Shown: piece after piece, positions 5,993 to 6,675 of the stretch
Numbering within the stretch: the first letter of the stretch is position 1
How the letters are laid out: every line of letters starts with the position of its first letter
Assembly: GCA_030609445.1 (NCBI GenBank)
Contig: JAUWCF010000053.1
Span: 1 to 6,675 of the forward strand
Length of the DNA stretch: 6,675 nucleotides
Source of the DNA: Thermoplasmatota archaeon
Lineage (GTDB): Archaea > Thermoplasmatota > E2 > DHVEG-1
Direction of reading: 5' to 3'
Made by a program: the position numbers and the translations under genes
Notes under the pieces: model-generated
The model's input: the letters and a program-made list of their open reading frames with translations, nothing else
Database searches by the model: none
What the model was told of the DNA's origin: nothing

Positions 5993-6521
5993 TTATATTT
6001 GTTTCAGACTCATTCTGATTTCCTCTAAAGATTCTTCTATAGAGATTTTTTGCCTCTCTTTTTCATGAGGATATATGTCAATAGGAATTTCTCTGTCATC
6101 TTCATATACTAACAAAGCAGGTTGATTCTTTCCAAAAAAGGTTCCACTGTAATTTCTACTGCCAAATATCAATCTAATTCGATAATTTTTCTTTACCGAC
6201 GGTATATCACACATTCCGCACCCTATTTTAGAAAAATGAGGATTTTTTAAAATCCCTAGAAGGGACATTAATTTCAAACACCCGATACCTAATTCCGTTA
6301 GTATCAAACAGATCTACGATCCTTCGAGCATACTCTTTTTTTACAATCAGTACAGCCCGTACAGGTCTGATATAATCATCTTTCATAAGAATTCCTTTAG
6401 TTTCATATGCATACGAACTGTAATTTGATTTTTTAGTCCTGTCAAATAATTTTTCATGCAATTTTGTCCGTATCTTAGGTTCAACATCTTTCATATTGTA
6501 AAGGAATAGACTTGCCTGCAT
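5993..6521 (-). pseudogene. Unrecognised gene interrupted by a one-base frameshift
   Basis: Two overlapping minus-strand frames (about 6521-6228 and 6307-5993) read as one gene if one base is removed from the T6 run at 6243-6248 (A6 on the coding strand). The joined frame then runs VFEINVPSRDF into KNPHFSKIGCGMCDIP with no break and gives a protein of about 175 residues. I do not recognise it. Visible parts are a basic N-terminus (MKDVEPKIRTKLHEKLFDRT), a beta-alpha-beta-like unit (VRAVLIVKKEYARRIVDLFD then GIRYRVFEINV), a CGMC pair, a segment YRIRLIFGSRNYSGTFFG, a strand QPALLVYEDDREIPIDIY and a charged C-terminal helix (ISIEESLEEIRMSLKQI). The ATG at 6521 is preferred because it lies 27-28 bases from a TATA-like element; a TTG at 6539 and an ATG at 6494 are alternatives. 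The shift may be real, a sequencing or assembly error, or bypassed by slippage on the A6 run. Confidence 0.65.
6243..6248 (-). other. Likely frameshift site: six-base homopolymer
   Basis: The coding (minus) strand reads GATTTTAAAAAATCC across this point. With A6 the frame stops at 6228. With A5 it reads GAT TTT AAA AAT CCT CAT and continues to the stop at 5993. Homopolymer runs are common sites of indels, sequencing error and polymerase slippage. Confidence 0.6.
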
Positions 6522-6544
6522 ACAGACTCTCAAACGCAAAAAGC

Positions 6545-6552
6545 TTTATTAA
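6545..6552. promoter_or_regulatory. Candidate bidirectional TATA box for two leaderless genes
   Basis: TTTATTAA reads as TTAATAAA on the other strand, so it is TATA-like both ways. Its centre (6548.5) is 27.5 bases from the transposase ATG at 6576 and 27.5 bases from the ATG at 6521 on the minus strand. A purine-rich AAAAAGC precedes it on the plus strand and TAAGG on the minus strand, as expected for TFB recognition elements. Neither ATG has a convincing SD. Confidence 0.5.
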
Positions 6553-6554
6553 CC

Positions 6555-6576
6555 TTACGCTAATTACATTGCGTAA
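6555..6576. repeat. Inverted repeat TTACGC-N10-GCGTAA at the transposase start
   Basis: Six-base arms at 6555-6560 and 6571-6576 flank ten bases. The right arm ends on the A of the transposase ATG, and the left arm sits in the TFB-recognition side of the minus-strand promoter. It may be an operator, or part of the terminal repeat of the insertion sequence. The other end of the element is outside the window, so the two cannot be separated. Confidence 0.45.
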
Positions 6577-6675
6577 TGATTTCGACATATACGCTTAATC
6601 ATTTTGGGATAGTCTCTGGTATTTGTAAGGAATTGAAAATAGCAGAGATCATTGATGATATGATTCCTCCTGATC
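6576..6675 (+). CDS. Transposase N-terminus, DUF4277 / IS1634-like (cut off at window end)
   Basis: The 33 codons from ATG 6576 to the window end read MISTYTLNHFGIVSGICKEL, followed by KIAEIIDDMIPPD. This matches, as I recall, the conserved start of IS1634-type transposases (DUF4277 domain), where a short strand is followed by L-x-H-x-GIV, a helix with an E-[IL] pair and an ID-x2-[IL] segment ending before a proline. The full enzyme would be a DDE transposase of several hundred residues that cuts and joins insertion-sequence ends. The start is supported by its position in the family alignment and by a TATA-like element 27-28 bases upstream; there is no SD. Whether the gene is intact cannot be seen. 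It marks an insertion sequence at or beyond the right edge. Confidence 0.72.
   Translation, partial: MISTYTLNHFGIVSGICKELKIAEIIDDMIPPD

Noticed and set aside
6275..6430. Glutaredoxin-like fold for the first half of the broken gene
   Set aside because: A beta-alpha-beta pattern is visible, but there is no CxxC at the expected position after the first strand and no cis-proline motif I can identify.
6522..6539. TTG start at 6539 for the broken gene
   Set aside because: It would place the start codon only about 10 bases from the TATA-like element, upstream of the expected RNA start; the ATG at 6521 fits better.

Overview
The window is about 6.7 kb of AT-rich DNA, almost certainly from an archaeon of the euryarchaeal/Thermoplasmatota side. 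The evidence is a CDP-archaeol synthase (CarS, needed only for archaeal ether lipids), an archaeal tRNA-wyosine enzyme (Taw2), the archaeal form of the rRNA enzyme Tsr3, an ADP-forming acyl-CoA synthetase alpha subunit, TATA-box promoters and probable leaderless starts. The lineage is an inference; no rRNA or tRNA gene is present to settle it.

Left part (1-860): the 3' end of taw2 overlaps tsr3 by one base (TAATG). Both enzymes transfer the 3-amino-3-carboxypropyl (acp) group of S-adenosylmethionine to RNA, one to tRNA-Phe and the other to small-subunit rRNA. Convergent to them, 860-2755 on the minus strand encodes a large secreted M14 zinc carboxypeptidase with a beta-sandwich, a PKD-like domain and an unusual C-terminal tail.

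Middle (2756-4308): a 158-bp divergent intergenic region separates the peptidase from an acyl-CoA synthetase (NDP-forming) alpha subunit on the plus strand. The ATP-grasp beta subunit is not in the window. The synthetase stop overlaps, tail to tail, the stop of a small eight-cysteine zinc-finger protein.

Minus-strand group (4305-5832): a winged-helix regulator, carS and the zinc-finger gene follow one another in the same direction. carS seems to have its own TATA box and a leaderless start.

Right part (5833-6675): an AT-rich spacer with a 7-bp-arm hairpin leads to an unrecognised gene broken by a single extra base in a six-base homopolymer. A start of about 100 bases of a DUF4277-type (IS1634-like) transposase runs off the right edge. 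The broken gene and the transposase diverge from one TTTATTAA element. Both preferred ATGs lie exactly 27.5 bases from its centre, which suggests a symmetric promoter firing two leaderless transcripts. Four ACGC/GCGT boxes cluster around it.

No CRISPR array, tRNA or rRNA was seen. Most genes are housekeeping. The least explained parts are the right-hand 700 bases and the peptidase tail.
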